From Bacillus niameyensis (GTDB taxonomy: Bacteria > Bacillota > Bacilli > Bacillales > Bacillaceae_C), in contig NZ_LN831197.1 in the NCBI RefSeq assembly GCF_001375535.1, positions 2,662,098-2,726,097 of the forward strand: a stretch of DNA of 64,000 nt. Reading direction: 5' to 3'. Below are positions 62,327 to 64,000 of the stretch, in pieces. The first letter of the stretch is position 1, and each line of letters begins with the position of its first letter. Made by a program: the position numbers and the translations under genes. Below the pieces are notes generated by a model, which saw only the letters and a list, made by a program, of their open reading frames with translations, did not search any database and was not told the DNA's origin.

Positions 62327-63054
62327 TAATGAGCACCCCCATAAACTAGAAACGCATCCTCAATGGATATAGAATTCGTTTCTCTTTTTAATTCTTCTGG
62401 AGTACCGACTGCAATTAATTTCCCGTCACGAATTAATCCTAATCGATCACATTTTTCTGCCTCATCCATAACATGTGTTGTCACGATCAATGTTTTTCCT
62501 TGTTGTTTTAGCTCGTAAAAAGCTTGCCAAATATTCTTTCTTAAAACTGGGTCAATCCCAACAGTCGGTTCATCTAGAATCAAAATTTCTGGTTCATGTA
62601 AAAGCGCAATTGCTAAAGACAATCTTCTTTTCATTCCGCCAGAATAGTTTGACACCAACTTTGACAAGTCATTGGACAATTGGACAAGTTCCATGACTTC
62701 TTTTATCCGTTTGGATTGCTTTGCCCTTTTTATTCCATAAAGAGAGGCAAAAAACTGCAAATTTTCCTTGGCCGTTAAATCATCATAAAGGGCATCAGAT
62801 TGTGCCATATAGCCAATTCTAGTTATTAACTTTAAATCAGGCATTTTCCCTTGAAGAACATAATTTTCCCCAGAAGTTGGGATGTCCAACCCAGATAGTT
62901 GCTTTACTAAGGTTGTTTTTCCCGCACCAGACGGACCGAGCAAACCAAAAATTTCCCCTTCTTTAATATCCAAAGTAATATCATATAGTACTTGATGTTT
63001 CCCAAAACTTTTCGAGACGTTGCGTATGGAAATACAAGCTTGACGGTTATTCAT
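62326..63054 (-). CDS. ABC transporter ATP-binding protein
   Basis: A 242-residue ATPase: Walker A GPSGAGKTTL, Q-loop YMAQSD, signature NYSGGMKRRLSLAIALLHEP, Walker B LILDEPTVGID and H-loop THVMDEAE. It should dimerise and drive the ABC-2 permease. ATG 63054 with AGGATGTG upstream. First in the operon, under a promoter flanked by two TetR-like palindromes. Confidence 0.95.
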   Translation of the reverse strand: MNNRQACISIRNVSKSFGKHQVLYDITLDIKEGEIFGLLGPSGAGKTTLVKQLSGLDIPTSGENYVLQGKMPDLKLITRIGYMAQSDALYDDLTAKENLQFFASLYGIKRAKQSKRIKEVMELVQLSNDLSKLVSNYSGGMKRRLSLAIALLHEPEILILDEPTVGIDPVLRKNIWQAFYELKQQGKTLIVTTHVMDEAEKCDRLGLIRDGKLIAVGTPEELKRETNSISIEDAFLVYGGAH

Positions 63055-63078
63055 GAGTTCACATCCTGTTTTTTAATG

Positions 63079-63136
63079 AGTGATTACTCACTTTATTATA
63101 TATCGATTGTGTTTATTTGTGAAGTGATTACTCACT
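63079..63136 (-). promoter_or_regulatory. ABC operon promoter with two TetR-type operators
   Basis: Minus-strand TTCACA (63118-63123) and TATAAT (63095-63100) are 17 bases apart. AGTGATTACTCACT occurs twice, at 63079-63092 (just after the -10) and 63123-63136 (at the -35 edge), 44 bases apart. Repression by the operon's own TetR protein is likely. Confidence 0.85.
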
Positions 63137-63149
63137 TTTAAATACTATT

Positions 63150-63180
63150 AAAAAACACACCCCTCAAGGATGTGTTGATA
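63150..63180 (-). terminator. Terminator of the dinB-type gene
   Basis: On the minus strand AACACATCC and GGGTGTGTT form a hairpin followed by TTTTAA. Confidence 0.75.
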
Positions 63181-63185
63181 GCAGA

Positions 63186-63656
63186 TTATTGCATTTCTTT
63201 TGTTGGGCCCATAATCCCTGGTACAGGAAGCCCTGCTTGGCGTAGTAAGACCGTCATTTGTCCACGATGATGAGTTTGATGATCAATCAAGCCGCGTAAA
63301 AGTTTGCCACGTGGAGCTGGACCGACAAAGCCAGTTACTTCTTCTAATAAAGAGTCATCCGTTAACTTTGGTGCCTCGCTCTTAAAAGCAGCAATCACCT
63401 TTTCATAGGCTTGTACGATTTCCGCAACATCGGTTGGCACGGGTTGATCTTGCGTTGGACCAGGAATTTGTAAACCAGCGAAATGACCAAATGCCCCAGC
63501 TGCACCTACTAAATGCCATGCTAACCATCCAAGCGAGTTATGGCCTTCAACAATAGATTGATCAAGCTTCTCATTTGTAATAGCTTGAATTACTCGCAAC
63601 GTTCCATCTGCAGAAACTGACCAATCCTCTAAAAAATCTTCAACTTTACGATACAT
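63186..63656 (-). CDS. DinB-family protein
   Basis: A 156-residue four-helix-bundle protein of the DinB/YfiT type with three metal-ligand His: one in SLGWLAWHLVGAAG and two in LIDHQTHHRGQM. Members are often thiol-dependent transferases (bacillithiol or mycothiol) or damage-linked proteins. ATG 63656 has GAGGGTG six bases upstream and gives the family start MYRKVEDFL; the frame runs to 63677. It is a single gene. Confidence 0.88.
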   Translation of the reverse strand: MYRKVEDFLEDWSVSADGTLRVIQAITNEKLDQSIVEGHNSLGWLAWHLVGAAGAFGHFAGLQIPGPTQDQPVPTDVAEIVQAYEKVIAAFKSEAPKLTDDSLLEEVTGFVGPAPRGKLLRGLIDHQTHHRGQMTVLLRQAGLPVPGIMGPTKEMQ

Positions 63657-63847
63657 ATTCATCACCCTCACTTTCATGAATTAAAGTTGTCCTTTTTATC
63701 ATAACGAACATGGATAGGGGATAGCAATTTCAGAGCTCAAAATAATCATTTTCACAAAATATTTTAAGACCTATTAAGGACATCCTAAAAGTTCCAAAAC
63801 TCGCTATATTAAAAGTATAGATTCAAATTTATTAATGGAGGGATGAA

Positions 63848-64000
63848 ATGAAACAGGAGTTAAATGCGGTTACAACCAACTCAATCATTGTTAAAAAAAG
63901 CCTTTGGAGCAAGATGGGACCTGCATTTATCACTTCCGCCCTAGTTTTAGGACCAGGGAGCATTACGCTTTCATTGAAAATTGGCGCCATTTATGACACA
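63848..64000 (+). CDS. Nramp-family transporter, N-terminal part (cut by window edge)
   Basis: The first 51 codons: MKQELNAVTTNSIIVKKSL, then KMGPAFITSALVLGPGSITLSLKIGA, which resembles the first membrane helix of Nramp relatives. The DPGN metal motif of true MntH is here GPGS, so this is probably a non-canonical Nramp-like member with another substrate. ATG 63848 with GGAGG eight bases upstream. Only 51 residues visible, so the family call is tentative. Confidence 0.7.
   Translation, partial: MKQELNAVTTNSIIVKKSLWSKMGPAFITSALVLGPGSITLSLKIGAIYDT

Overview
The window is a chromosomal segment of a low-GC Gram-positive spore-former relative, most likely Bacillaceae (Bacillus sensu lato). The case rests on strong AGGAGG-type ribosome sites with frequent GTG/TTG starts, a T-box trpS leader, relatives of B. 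subtilis YhfK, YhfR, YeeI, SwrC, ComFB and SinI, an MntR-type box, ECF sigma/anti-sigma pairs and many hairpin-plus-T-run terminators. The genus cannot be fixed from the sequence alone. No rRNA, tRNA, prophage or insertion sequence was seen.

Layout. 1-0.75 kb: the 3' end of an arylamine N-acetyltransferase gene, then a seven-unit hairpin repeat array. 0.77-8.06 kb (minus strand): a disaccharide-use locus with a LacI regulator, lipoprotein binding protein, two CUT1 permeases, a GH65 phosphorylase and beta-phosphoglucomutase; the binding-protein promoter carries a LacI-type operator at its start point. 8.3-16.7 kb: VanY-like carboxypeptidase, a 1726-residue kinase-like/ATPase/histidine kinase protein, a SinI-like mini-protein on the other strand, an OmpR-type regulator, ComFB and an RluA-type enzyme. 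16.8-26.3 kb: GTPase, YebC, acetyltransferase, HAD and nucleotidyltransferase, Rpn-type nuclease, LysR, methyltransferase and small DUF proteins. 26.5-38.8 kb: transporters (MntH, ChrA, MATE, Bcr/CflA), YhfK, a TIMP-like protein, methionine aminopeptidase, L,D-transpeptidase and LD-carboxypeptidase. 40.4-43.7 kb: an ECF sigma - anti-sigma - LCP - LysM envelope operon. 43.7-48.0 kb: a four-gene two-component operon and a chemoreceptor. 48.1-56.0 kb: a frameshifted NERD gene, AIM24, a TetR/RND efflux pair and T-box trpS. 56.1-64 kb: SRPBCC protein, a second ECF sigma/anti-sigma pair, acetyltransferase, methyltransferase, YhfR-like phosphatase, an ABC/TetR efflux operon, DinB and the start of an Nramp-family gene.

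Points that stand out. (1) Three arrays of 51-52 bp hairpin repeats (7, 14 and 12 units), each lying between two convergent gene ends. (2) Two intact hydrolase genes that lack any ATG, GTG or TTG start and seem to begin at ATC/ATT and ATA. (3) The kinase-like domain of the 1726-residue protein has lost both catalytic aspartates. (4) A SinI-like anti-repressor gene sits antisense between a response regulator and this histidine kinase. (5) Several promoters have readable operators: LacI, TetR (twice), MntR, and a CRP/FNR-type site near -42 of a chemoreceptor gene.

Start codons were chosen by ribosome-site spacing and family N-termini, so some coordinates are shorter or longer than the longest open frame.
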